Shown here one piece after another: positions 1-8,456 of a stretch of 64,000 nucleotides of DNA (positions within the stretch are counted from its first letter, which is position 1; every line of letters starts with the position of its first letter). This DNA is from Sphaerotilus sp. (GTDB lineage: Bacteria; Pseudomonadota; Gammaproteobacteria; Burkholderiales; Burkholderiaceae_C), in contig JAAFKB010000003.1 in the NCBI GenBank assembly GCA_013299055.1, positions 28,899 through 92,898 of the forward strand. Reading direction: 5' to 3'. A model generated the notes under the pieces. It saw nothing but the letters and a program-made list of their open reading frames with translations. It did not search any database and was not told where the DNA came from. The translations under genes and the position numbers were made by a program.

Positions 1-34
1 AAAAGCCGCGTGGGCGCAAAGCCAAGGAGGCCGC

Positions 35-1099
35 ATGAGCCAGTCCATCAAGGCGGGCGACGCACCGCAACTGTTGACCGATCTCCGGCAGTTGATCGAG
101 CAATCCCGGCAAGTCGCCGTGGCCGCCGTGAACGCCAGCCTGACCATGATGTATTGGCGCATCGGCCACCGCATCAGCACCGAAGTGCTGGCCGGGCAAC
201 GAGCCGGTTACGGCGAAACCCTGGTCGTGACCCTGTCGCGCCAATTGGTGGCGGACTACGGCCGCGGCTTCGAGGAGAAAAATCTTCGCCGCATGGTCCA
301 GTTCGCCCAGCTTTTCGACACCGAAAACATTGTCGCGACACTGTCACGACAATTGAGCTGGTCACATTTCCTGGCCCTGCTGCCCGTGAAAGACCCGCTG
401 GCCCGGGACTTCTACGCCGAGATGTGCAGCATCGAACGCTGGAGCGTGCGCACCCTGCGCGGCCGGATCGACTCGATGCTGTTCGAGCGCACTGCCCTGT
501 CCCGACAGCCCGATGAACTCATCCGCCTGGAACTCGATGCCCTGCGATCCAAGGGCGAAGTGGCACCCACCGCGCTGCTCAAAGACCCCTACGTGCTCGA
601 CTTCCTCGGGCTGACCGACCGCTACCTGGAAAAAGACCTCGAAGACGCCATCCTGCGCGAGCTGGAAACCTTCCTCCTCGAACTCGGCGCCGGCTTCAGC
701 TTCGTCGCCCGCCAGCGCCGCATCCAGCTCGACAGCGACGACTTCTACATCGACCTGCTGTTCTACAACCGCAAGCTACGCCGCCTCGTGGCCATCGAGC
801 TGAAGCTGGGCGACTTCAAGGCCGAGTACAAGGGCCAGATGGAGCTGTACCTGCGCTGGCTGGCCCGCCACGACCAGGAACCGGGCGACCTGCCCCCGCT
901 GGGCATCATCCTGTGTACCGGCAAGAAGCAGGAACAGATCGAGCTGCTGGAGCTGGACCAGTCCGGCATCCATGTCGCCGAGTACCTGACCGTGCTGCCG
1001 CCGCGCGAAGTCTTCCAGCAGAAGATCCACAGCGCCTTGCTGACCGCCCGTGCGCGGCTGGAGCAGCACAGCGACGACAACAACACCGCGACCCCATGA
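35..1099 (+). CDS. PDDEXK nuclease domain protein, YhcG/DUF1016 family
   Basis: ORF with DUF1016-like N-terminus (LRQLIEQSRQVAVAAVNASLTMMYWRIGHRI) and C-terminal PDDEXK core (DFYIDLLFYNRKLRRLVAIELKLGDFKAEYKGQMELYL). ATG overlaps the stop (ATGA) of an upstream ORF cut by the window edge. Confidence 0.9.
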   Translation: MSQSIKAGDAPQLLTDLRQLIEQSRQVAVAAVNASLTMMYWRIGHRISTEVLAGQRAGYGETLVVTLSRQLVADYGRGFEEKNLRRMVQFAQLFDTENIVATLSRQLSWSHFLALLPVKDPLARDFYAEMCSIERWSVRTLRGRIDSMLFERTALSRQPDELIRLELDALRSKGEVAPTALLKDPYVLDFLGLTDRYLEKDLEDAILRELETFLLELGAGFSFVARQRRIQLDSDDFYIDLLFYNRKLRRLVAIELKLGDFKAEYKGQMELYLRWLARHDQEPGDLPPLGIILCTGKKQEQIELLELDQSGIHVAEYLTVLPPREVFQQKIHSALLTARARLEQHSDDNNTATP

Positions 1100-2592
1100 A
1101 CACCTCCACCCTCGTCCAGAAAGTCTGGAACTTCTGCCACACCCTGCGCGACGACGGCGTGGGCTACGGCGACTACCTGGAGCAGCTCACCTACCTGCTG
1201 TTCCTCAAGCTCGCCCACGAGTACGCCCAGGAACCCTACAAGCGCGACACCCGCGTGCCCCCGAGCCACGACTGGGCCAGCCTGCGCGCACGCACCGGCG
1301 AGCCGCTGGAGGCGCACTACCTCGCCACGCTGCATGTGCTCGGCCAGCAGCCCGGCATGCTCGGCGCCATCTTCTTCAAGGCGCAGAACAAGATCCAGGA
1401 TCCGGCCAAGCTCTCGCGGCTGGTGCAACTGATCGACGCGGAAAGCTGGATCAGCCTCGGCGCCGACACCAAGGGCGACCTCTACGAGGGCCTGCTGCAG
1501 AAGAACGCCGAGGACACCAAGAGCGGCGCCGGCCAGTACTTCACGCCCCGCCCGCTGATCGAGGCCATCGTCGCCTGCGTGCGCCCGCAGCCGATGAAGA
1601 CCATCGCCGACCCGGCCTGCGGCACGGGCGGCTTCTTCCTCGGTGCCTACCAGTGGCTCACCCGACCAGGCGCCGCCACGCTGGACAAGCGGCAAAAGAC
1701 CTTCCTGCGCGACAAGACCTTCTTCGGCCACGAGATCGTGCCGAACACGCGCCGCATGTGCCTGATGAACCTGTTCCTGCACGACATCGGTGCGGTCGAC
1801 GGCGAGCCGGCCATCGACCGCGCCGACGCGCTGGTGACCGAGCCGAAACAGCAGTTCGACTACGTGCTGGCCAACCCGCCCTTCGGCAAGAAGAGCAGCA
1901 TGACCATCACCAACGAGGAAGGCGAGGAGGACCGCGAGGCGCTGACCTACGAGCGCCAGGACTTCTGGGAAACCACGTCCAACAAGCAGCTCAACTTCCT
2001 GCAGCACATCGTCAGCATGCTCAAGGTGAACGGTCAGGCGGCGGTGGTGCTGCCTGATAACGTGCTGTTCGAGGGCGGCGCGGGCGAGAAGATCCGCCGC
2101 AAGCTGCTGGAGACCTGCGATGTCCACACTGTGCTGCGCCTGCCCACGGGGATCTTCTACGCGCAGGGCGTCAAGGCCAACGTGGTGTTCTTCGACGCGA
2201 AACCGAAGGACGGCGAGATCCACACCCGCGGCGTCTGGTTCTACGACCTGCGCACCAACCGGCACTTCACGCTCAAGACCCGCCCGCTCAAGCTCGACGA
2301 CCTGCAGGATTTCATCACCCGCTACAACCCCGAGAACCGCCACCTGCGCCAGGCCAGCGAGCGGTTCCGCTTCTATGCCTACGACGAGCTGATCGAGCGC
2401 GACAAGGCCAGCCTCGACCTGTTCTGGCTCAAGGACGACAGCCTGGACAACCTCGACGATCTGCCGCCGCCGGATGTCCTGCAGCAGGAAATCATCGAGC
2501 ACCTGGAGGCTGCGCTGTCCGCGTTCCGGGATGTGGCGGCGGGCCTGCCCAGCTTCGCCACCACGGCCGCCACAGCCACTACTGCAGCATGA
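1096..2592 (+). CDS. hsdM: type I restriction-modification system DNA methyltransferase subunit (HsdM)
   Basis: ADPACGTGGFFLGAYQW SAM motif and NPPF motif (VLANPPFGKKSSM). The supplied ORF begins at 913, but ATG at 1096 overlaps the upstream gene end and gives the canonical N-terminus MNTSTLVQKVWNFCHTLRDDGVGYGDYLEQLTYLLFLKLA. Confidence 0.93.
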   Translation: MNTSTLVQKVWNFCHTLRDDGVGYGDYLEQLTYLLFLKLAHEYAQEPYKRDTRVPPSHDWASLRARTGEPLEAHYLATLHVLGQQPGMLGAIFFKAQNKIQDPAKLSRLVQLIDAESWISLGADTKGDLYEGLLQKNAEDTKSGAGQYFTPRPLIEAIVACVRPQPMKTIADPACGTGGFFLGAYQWLTRPGAATLDKRQKTFLRDKTFFGHEIVPNTRRMCLMNLFLHDIGAVDGEPAIDRADALVTEPKQQFDYVLANPPFGKKSSMTITNEEGEEDREALTYERQDFWETTSNKQLNFLQHIVSMLKVNGQAAVVLPDNVLFEGGAGEKIRRKLLETCDVHTVLRLPTGIFYAQGVKANVVFFDAKPKDGEIHTRGVWFYDLRTNRHFTLKTRPLKLDDLQDFITRYNPENRHLRQASERFRFYAYDELIERDKASLDLFWLKDDSLDNLDDLPPPDVLQQEIIEHLEAALSAFRDVAAGLPSFATTAATATTAA

Positions 2593-3946
2593 ACGTCTCG
2601 TACTCCAGCCGGTGCAGCTTGCTCTCCAGCGCGAGCATGGCGACGAACACCGTGATCATCATCGCCAGCGCCACGCCATAGCCATAGAACGAGGCACCCA
2701 GGTAGAGCGTGAGCACCGACAAGCCCACGTTGAGCACCAGCAGCAGCGCCGTCAGCCCGAACACGACGCGCCGCCGGTCGAGGTAGAAGAAGATGTTCAG
2801 CAGCCCCAGCAGCACCACCTGCAGGCTGGCGGCGACCACGTGGAGGTAGAGCAGCGGCAGGTACAGGTGCGAGATGCCGAGCCAGTCCAGCACGGTCGGC
2901 GCCGCCAGGATCACCAGCAGCACGGTGATGCCCTGGATCTTCAGGATCTCGTACAGCCCCTGCCGGATCGTGAAGACCATCTCGTCGCGCAGGCGCTGGA
3001 TGTTGCCCAGCGAGCCGCCTTCGCGCACGGCGTCGTAGAAGCGTTCGTAGTATTCGACGAAGTCGGTCTCGATCCGCACCAGGAACACCGCCATGCCGGG
3101 GATGATCGCCAGATAGGCGAGGAAGGACGGCATGTCGTAGATGATCGATGCCCGCAGCGGGCCGATGATGGCCTGGCTGACTTCCGGCGCGGCCCAGAAC
3201 ACGAGCTTGTCGGCCCAGACGCCCAGGTTGTAGAACAGCCCGACCCAGACCAGCGAGGTGAACATGGCGCCCGGCTGCAGGAACTCGAAGCCGATCAGCC
3301 GCTCGGTGGGCAGCGTGCGCAGCACCATCACCAGCATCCCCGCCAGCAGCACGAACTGCCCCACCACGAAACCCAGCAGCAGCCCCTCCATGCCCAGCCC
3401 GCGCAGCAGCAGCGCCCCCGTCACGCTCACGCCGTAGCCCAGGCCGAACAGCGCGACGATGGTCTTGTACTGCTTCATGCCCGACAGGAAGATCGTCGCC
3501 AGCCAGATCCCGCTCATCACCACCAGCCCGCTGGCGAAGGTGACGCGGTAGAGGTTGCTCTGCCCCGGGAACAGCGTGGCCACCGCCAGCAGCCCGAGCA
3601 GCCCGGAGCCGACGATGACCATCAGCAGCGCACCGAGGAAGTTGGGCGCGATCACGGCCGGGCGTTTCTCGAACAGCCGGTCCGCCACCCAGCGCGTGAA
3701 CGAGAGCTGGATCGGCCCGGTGAGGACCAGCGACAGCATGATGAGGTAGGTCACGGACACCTGGAACTGCGTGATCTGCCGGTCCTGCACCGTCACCGCC
3801 GAGACCAGACCGATCACCAGGATGCCCAGGATCGACAGCACCCACGGCCCGGAGCTGATGATGCCCGCGTAGGCGTAGGCCTTGAACAGCCCGGCGAAGC
3901 TGTCCCGCCGCAGGAGCTTTCTCAGCTCGAAACCGATGCCTGCCAC
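2579..3946 (-). CDS. pelG: Pel exopolysaccharide inner-membrane protein PelG
   Basis: MAGIGFELRKLLRRDSFAGLFKAYAYAGIISSGPWVLSILGI start and multi-TM pattern typical of PelG; last gene of the pel operon. Confidence 0.93.
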   Translation of the reverse strand: MAGIGFELRKLLRRDSFAGLFKAYAYAGIISSGPWVLSILGILVIGLVSAVTVQDRQITQFQVSVTYLIMLSLVLTGPIQLSFTRWVADRLFEKRPAVIAPNFLGALLMVIVGSGLLGLLAVATLFPGQSNLYRVTFASGLVVMSGIWLATIFLSGMKQYKTIVALFGLGYGVSVTGALLLRGLGMEGLLLGFVVGQFVLLAGMLVMVLRTLPTERLIGFEFLQPGAMFTSLVWVGLFYNLGVWADKLVFWAAPEVSQAIIGPLRASIIYDMPSFLAYLAIIPGMAVFLVRIETDFVEYYERFYDAVREGGSLGNIQRLRDEMVFTIRQGLYEILKIQGITVLLVILAAPTVLDWLGISHLYLPLLYLHVVAASLQVVLLGLLNIFFYLDRRRVVFGLTALLLVLNVGLSVLTLYLGASFYGYGVALAMMITVFVAMLALESKLHRLEYETFMLQ

Positions 3947-5481
3947 GTCAGGGCCCTTTCGTAGATGTCCCGGTAGCGCCCGAGCATGCGTTCGAGCGAG
4001 TAGTAGCGGTGCACGCGCTCGACCCCGGCGTCACTGGCGCGTTGCCAGGCGTCCGCGTCCAAGAGCAGCTCGACCGCGGCGTCCGCCAGCGCCTTCGGAT
4101 CCGCCAGCCCGACCACGCGACCCGACGGCCCCAGGGCGCGGTCCTCGTCGTCCAGTCCCTCGATGAGCTGGCGGCACGAACCCACGTCGGTGCTCACCGC
4201 CGGCACGCCCGCCGCAAACCCTTCGAGCAGCACCAGCGGCAGCGCCTCGCTGATCGAGGACAGCACCACCAGCCCCACCTGGGGCAGCAGGTCGGTGAGC
4301 TGCTGGAAACCGAGGAAGCGCACCTTGCCCTGCAGGCCGAGGCTGGCGATGAGCAGGTGGCATTCCTGGGCGTAGGCGGGATCCTCGTCCTCGGGTCCGG
4401 CGATCCAGCCCTCTGCCTGCGGCATCTGGTTGAGGACGCTGCGCAGGGCGCGGATGAAGGTCTTCACGTCCTTGATCGGCACCACGCGCCCGATGAGGCA
4501 CAGCACCGGCGGCACCTCGGCCGGCCGCAGCGCCCGCAGCGGGGCAAAGCGGCTGATGTCGATGCCGTTGGGGACGGTGCTGGTGCGCTCGCCGGCCGCG
4601 CCGTCGGCGACCTGGCGGCGGCGGTTGGCCTCGTAGAGCGCGATGATCTGGTCGCTGGAGTCGTAGCAGGCCTTGCCGATGCCCTGGAAGAAGCGGATCC
4701 ACAGCTCGCGGAAGTAGCTCAGCTCGGTCAGGTCGCGTTGCAGCACCGAGCGGTTGTCGGCGATCCAGCGCGCGCCGAACAGGTCGATCTTGCGCTCCTT
4801 GGTGTAGATGCCGTGTTCGGACAGCACCAGCGAGCGGCCGTGCTGGCGCTTGCACATGGCACCCAGCAGCCCCGCGTAACCGGTCGAGACGGTGTGGAAC
4901 GCCTTCACCGGGATCAGCTTGTCGGCGATGCGCTTCAACTTCCACAGCGGCGCGTGCATGGTGCGCACGGTCCAGAAGTAGTCGACGAAGGAGGGGTCGG
5001 TGCAGCGTTCTTCGTACTGCGCGCACAAGTGCTGCCACGCCTGGTCGCCGCGCAGGAAGTGCGCTTCGCCGAGCTGGTCGTCGAAGCGGTCGACCACGGC
5101 GCCGAACAGGGCCTGCGGGTCGGTGCCGGCGGGGCTGTCCTCGGGATCCTGCCAGTGGCGGTGCAGCGCCTTGACGTGGGCGAAGGCGGCCGGGTCGGTG
5201 CGCACGGTGCGCTGGGCGGGCGGCGTGTCCTGCTCGAAGAGGTAGTGCGCCTCGACGTGGACCAGGTTGGGTGGCAGCTGGTAGCGCACCGGGCCATAGT
5301 CTTCGGGCCGCGAGCCCAGGAACACGACGGCGAAGGTCAGGTCCGGGAAGCCGGTGATGATCTGGTGGACCCAGCTCGACACGCCGCCCGAGATGTACGG
5401 GTAGGTGCCTTCGAGCAGCAGGGCGATGTCGGCCGAGGCCGCGCGCGGCAAGGCGGTGGGGGACGTGGCGGACGCACTCAA
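3922..5481 (-). CDS. pelF: Pel glycosyltransferase PelF (GT4-like)
   Basis: IALLLEGTYPYISGGVSSWVHQIITGFPDLTFAVVFLGSRPEDYG and GT4-like C-terminus. Probable TTG start at 5481 with a TTGA overlap with the pelE stop; the longer supplied ORF reads through pelE in another frame. Confidence 0.92.
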   Translation of the reverse strand: MSASATSPTALPRAASADIALLLEGTYPYISGGVSSWVHQIITGFPDLTFAVVFLGSRPEDYGPVRYQLPPNLVHVEAHYLFEQDTPPAQRTVRTDPAAFAHVKALHRHWQDPEDSPAGTDPQALFGAVVDRFDDQLGEAHFLRGDQAWQHLCAQYEERCTDPSFVDYFWTVRTMHAPLWKLKRIADKLIPVKAFHTVSTGYAGLLGAMCKRQHGRSLVLSEHGIYTKERKIDLFGARWIADNRSVLQRDLTELSYFRELWIRFFQGIGKACYDSSDQIIALYEANRRRQVADGAAGERTSTVPNGIDISRFAPLRALRPAEVPPVLCLIGRVVPIKDVKTFIRALRSVLNQMPQAEGWIAGPEDEDPAYAQECHLLIASLGLQGKVRFLGFQQLTDLLPQVGLVVLSSISEALPLVLLEGFAAGVPAVSTDVGSCRQLIEGLDDEDRALGPSGRVVGLADPKALADAAVELLLDADAWQRASDAGVERVHRYYSLERMLGRYRDIYERALTWQASVSS

Positions 5482-6497
5482 GGGCGCTCTCCTGCGGTTT
5501 GCCAGTAGCGCACCAGCGCGGCCATGCGCGGGGTCACGGTCAGCGGGTCGATGCGCTGCATCAGGACGCGCACGCTGGCGAGATCGCCACGGCGGTAGGC
5601 CATCTCCGCCAGGTAGGGCAGCACGCGGTTGTCGGGCAGTCCATCCTCGGTGGCGCGGATGAGGTCGTCGCAGGCGCGGTCGATGTCGCCCTGCTCCAGG
5701 TGCATGCGGGCGAGCAGCTGGCGCAGGCCGCCGTTGGTCGGGTCGAGCGCGATCGCGGCCTCGGCGAACTCGATGGCGCGGGCCAGGGTGTGCTCGCGCA
5801 CGTCGCCCTGCACCAGCGACTGGTAGACCAGCTCGAAGTTCAGCTCCGCCAGGTGGCGCAGCACCTCGACGCGGCTGGCGTCGCGGCGCTGCGGGTTGGC
5901 CGCCAGCTGCTCCAGCAGCGTCGACTGGGCGGTGATGCGGCTGCGCAGGGCCTTTTCCTGCGAGTCGAGCAGGCCGTAGGCGACCAGGCGCAGATCCTCC
6001 ACCGGGTCGCTCAGCAACTTGCGCAGCAGGTCGCCGGCGATGCGTGCGGGCTTGGTGGCGATGGCGTTGAGGGCACGGGTGCGCAGCGGGGCGGCGGCAT
6101 GCACGTCGGTGAGCAGCTGGCGAATGCTCAGACCACGGAACAACCGTGCCGGCTCGCGCACCGACAGCAGGAACTCGGGCGGGGCGGCCAGCCGGAAGTG
6201 GTTGTCGGCTTCGCGCACCGGCATCAGCCGCATCACCACCACCGCCAGCAGCAGCGCCAGCAGGCCCAGGAAAGGGATGAAGAACGCCGTGCTGAACAGC
6301 AGCGCCAGGACGGCCAGCGGCGGCTGGCGCAGGCGTGCGGGCAGCAGCGGATACAGCGTCACGGCCAGCACGGCACAGGCCAGCGCGTGCGTGCCGGCGT
6401 AGGCACCCAGCCGCAGCACGTCGCGCTCGCCGTTCCACAGCAGCAGCGCCGCGCCGACCTCCAGCCCGAGCGCCAGCAGGAACTGCAGCGGGTTCAT
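5478..6497 (-). CDS. pelE: Pel operon TPR membrane protein PelE
   Basis: Two N-terminal TM segments plus TPR-like repeats, located between pelD and pelF in canonical order. Confidence 0.88.
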   Translation of the reverse strand: MNPLQFLLALGLEVGAALLLWNGERDVLRLGAYAGTHALACAVLAVTLYPLLPARLRQPPLAVLALLFSTAFFIPFLGLLALLLAVVVMRLMPVREADNHFRLAAPPEFLLSVREPARLFRGLSIRQLLTDVHAAAPLRTRALNAIATKPARIAGDLLRKLLSDPVEDLRLVAYGLLDSQEKALRSRITAQSTLLEQLAANPQRRDASRVEVLRHLAELNFELVYQSLVQGDVREHTLARAIEFAEAAIALDPTNGGLRQLLARMHLEQGDIDRACDDLIRATEDGLPDNRVLPYLAEMAYRRGDLASVRVLMQRIDPLTVTPRMAALVRYWQTAGERP

Positions 6498-7861
6498 GCG
6501 CTCGTTCCTCCCAGCACGCCCACCAGCGCCGGGGCCAGCGGGGCCTGTCCGAGGGTCACCACGCGGTGCTGGATGCCCAGCGTGGCCAGGTCGGCCTGGT
6601 GCGGCGCCAGTCCCTGGCGCTCGGCGATGTAGCTGGCCAGGCTGAGCAGGTAGCCGTCGACCGCCGTGCGGCCCACCAGCGGCATCAGCGTGACCAGCCG
6701 CTCGCGGTCACCGCCGAGCGCATAGGGCCAGATCACGTCGGGCGAGCGGGCGCGGCGCTCGGCCAGCCGGCGCTGGGCGGCGGCCTGCTCGGGCACGTTG
6801 AAGGTCAGCACCACCACCTGGCTGGGCAGCTTGAAGGCGCGCGCGATGCGGTCCAGCCGGCTGGCTTCCTCGGCGAACTCGACCGGGCAGTGCGGCAGGT
6901 GCGCCAGCAGCCCCGGCACTTCGTCGCTGATCAGCGCCGCATCCGAGAACGACGAGCACAGCACCGCCATCAGCTCCAGCGCCTCGTCGTGCAGCGCCAG
7001 GAACGGCATGCGGCTGACGACCAGCAGCGCCTGCTCGCGGTGCGTGCCCAGCACCAGCGGGGCGGCGACGAGGTGGCTGGTGGCGGCTTCGTGGACCGGG
7101 TAACCCGCCTGCACATGGGCCAGGCGGTGCTGGTCGAGGGCAAAGCGCACCAGCGGATCGTCCAGCCGCACCGGCACGCTCTGGCCGACGCTGGCCACCG
7201 TGGCGCCGTGGGTCGGGCCGGGGGTGAGCGTGAGCACCTGCGCGCTTTCGATCTGGCAGTGGACGCCGAGGAAGTCGAGGAAGGCTTGCGCGGCAGCCGG
7301 GGCATTCAGCTCTCCGGCCAGCGAGCGTGCCCGCAGGTCGCCCAGCGCCTGGCGCAGCGTGGAGGGCTGCAGCAGCAGATCCTGCTCCAGCACGTCGTGG
7401 GAACGCTGCACCATGAACAGGCGGTTGGTGACGCGCTCGATGCGGTCTTCGAGGTAGGCGTTGGCTTGCGAGAGGCGACGGATGCGCGAGCGCCACAGGC
7501 CGCTGAACTCGCCGCACACCATCGTCAGCAGCAGACCGCCGAGGAAGTACAGCGTCGGGAAAGCGGTCGAGGGGTCGCTGCCCTGCAGCAGCCGCCAGGC
7601 CACCAGCACCATCACCATCGAGCCCAGCCCCGCCAGCACGCCGTAGCGCAGCGCCACCAGGATCGGGGCGAACCAGGTCCACGGGATGGGCGCCCGCGTG
7701 AACAACGGGTCGGCGGGCGACACCCAGTGGCCGATCGCGAGTGCGGCCAGGGTCATCACCACCACTTCGAGCGTCGCCCAGCCCATCCTGGCGCGGGGCG
7801 AGGCGAGCGCGTGCAGACCGTCCTGGGCGGTCGCGTTGGCCGTGAACTTGGCTACCAGCAT
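6494..7861 (-). CDS. pelD: c-di-GMP-responsive Pel regulator PelD
   Basis: N-terminal TM bundle, GAF-like region and degenerate GGDEF-like C-terminus with an RxxD (RSPD) in ERRARSPDVIWPYALGGDRERLV; position in operon. Confidence 0.9.
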   Translation of the reverse strand: MLVAKFTANATAQDGLHALASPRARMGWATLEVVVMTLAALAIGHWVSPADPLFTRAPIPWTWFAPILVALRYGVLAGLGSMVMVLVAWRLLQGSDPSTAFPTLYFLGGLLLTMVCGEFSGLWRSRIRRLSQANAYLEDRIERVTNRLFMVQRSHDVLEQDLLLQPSTLRQALGDLRARSLAGELNAPAAAQAFLDFLGVHCQIESAQVLTLTPGPTHGATVASVGQSVPVRLDDPLVRFALDQHRLAHVQAGYPVHEAATSHLVAAPLVLGTHREQALLVVSRMPFLALHDEALELMAVLCSSFSDAALISDEVPGLLAHLPHCPVEFAEEASRLDRIARAFKLPSQVVVLTFNVPEQAAAQRRLAERRARSPDVIWPYALGGDRERLVTLMPLVGRTAVDGYLLSLASYIAERQGLAPHQADLATLGIQHRVVTLGQAPLAPALVGVLGGTSA

Positions 7862-7876
7862 GGCGGGCCCCGGCGG

Positions 7877-8419
7877 TCAGCGCAGCGCGAGGTCGCCGAG
7901 CATGTCGCGCATGAGCTTCTGGCCCACGGCGGACAGCGCTTCACGGCTCCAGCCGGACTTGGCGCCGGTGGCGGTCCAGACGACGTTGCCGCTCTTCAGG
8001 TCGATGAGCTGCAGCACCACGCCGACCGCCGGCTCGCCGTCGACGCCGACCTTGTAGCGCCACTCGTCCACCGCGCCGGTGATGGCGTAGCGGATGCCTT
8101 GCTCGGCGGCCCAGCGCTGGGCGTCCTGGCGGGGCTTGCCTTCCGGGGCTTCTCCCATCAGGTCGTTGACGGGGAGGGCGGGCGGGCGCTCCAGGCTCTG
8201 CAGGCCGCGCTGGCGCAGCAGCGATTCGAGGATGACCTCGGCGCGCAGACCGGCCTGGGGCGTCTCGGTGTGGTTGGCCAGCGGCAGGATGACCCAGCGG
8301 GCGCCGGCCTCCAGCGGCACGGTGTTGCCACGGCTGCGGTCCATCACGGTGCAGCCGGCCGCGCCGATCGCCAGAAGGAGCAACAGAACGTGGTGGAGGA
8401 GGCGGGAGAGCGTGGGCAT
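7877..8419 (-). CDS. pelC: Pel outer-membrane lipoprotein PelC
   Basis: Trimmed to ATG at 8419: MPTLSRLLHHVLLLLLAIGAAGC lipobox; about 180 aa; position between pelB and pelD. Confidence 0.88.
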   Translation of the reverse strand: MPTLSRLLHHVLLLLLAIGAAGCTVMDRSRGNTVPLEAGARWVILPLANHTETPQAGLRAEVILESLLRQRGLQSLERPPALPVNDLMGEAPEGKPRQDAQRWAAEQGIRYAITGAVDEWRYKVGVDGEPAVGVVLQLIDLKSGNVVWTATGAKSGWSREALSAVGQKLMRDMLGDLALR

Positions 8420-8456
8420 GGGGGTTTCCTTGTGGTCCTTGTGGGTGCCTGGGGGG

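Noticed and set aside
763-2502. 579-aa minus-strand ORF opposite hsdM
   Set aside because: Antisense artefact of GC-rich codon periodicity; no recognisable domains, and the plus-strand HsdM/DUF1016 frames are clearly coding.
2379-3845. 488-aa minus-strand ORF overlapping pelG in another frame
   Set aside because: Arg/Gly/Ala/Pro-rich composition typical of an out-of-frame shadow; pelG is recognisable.
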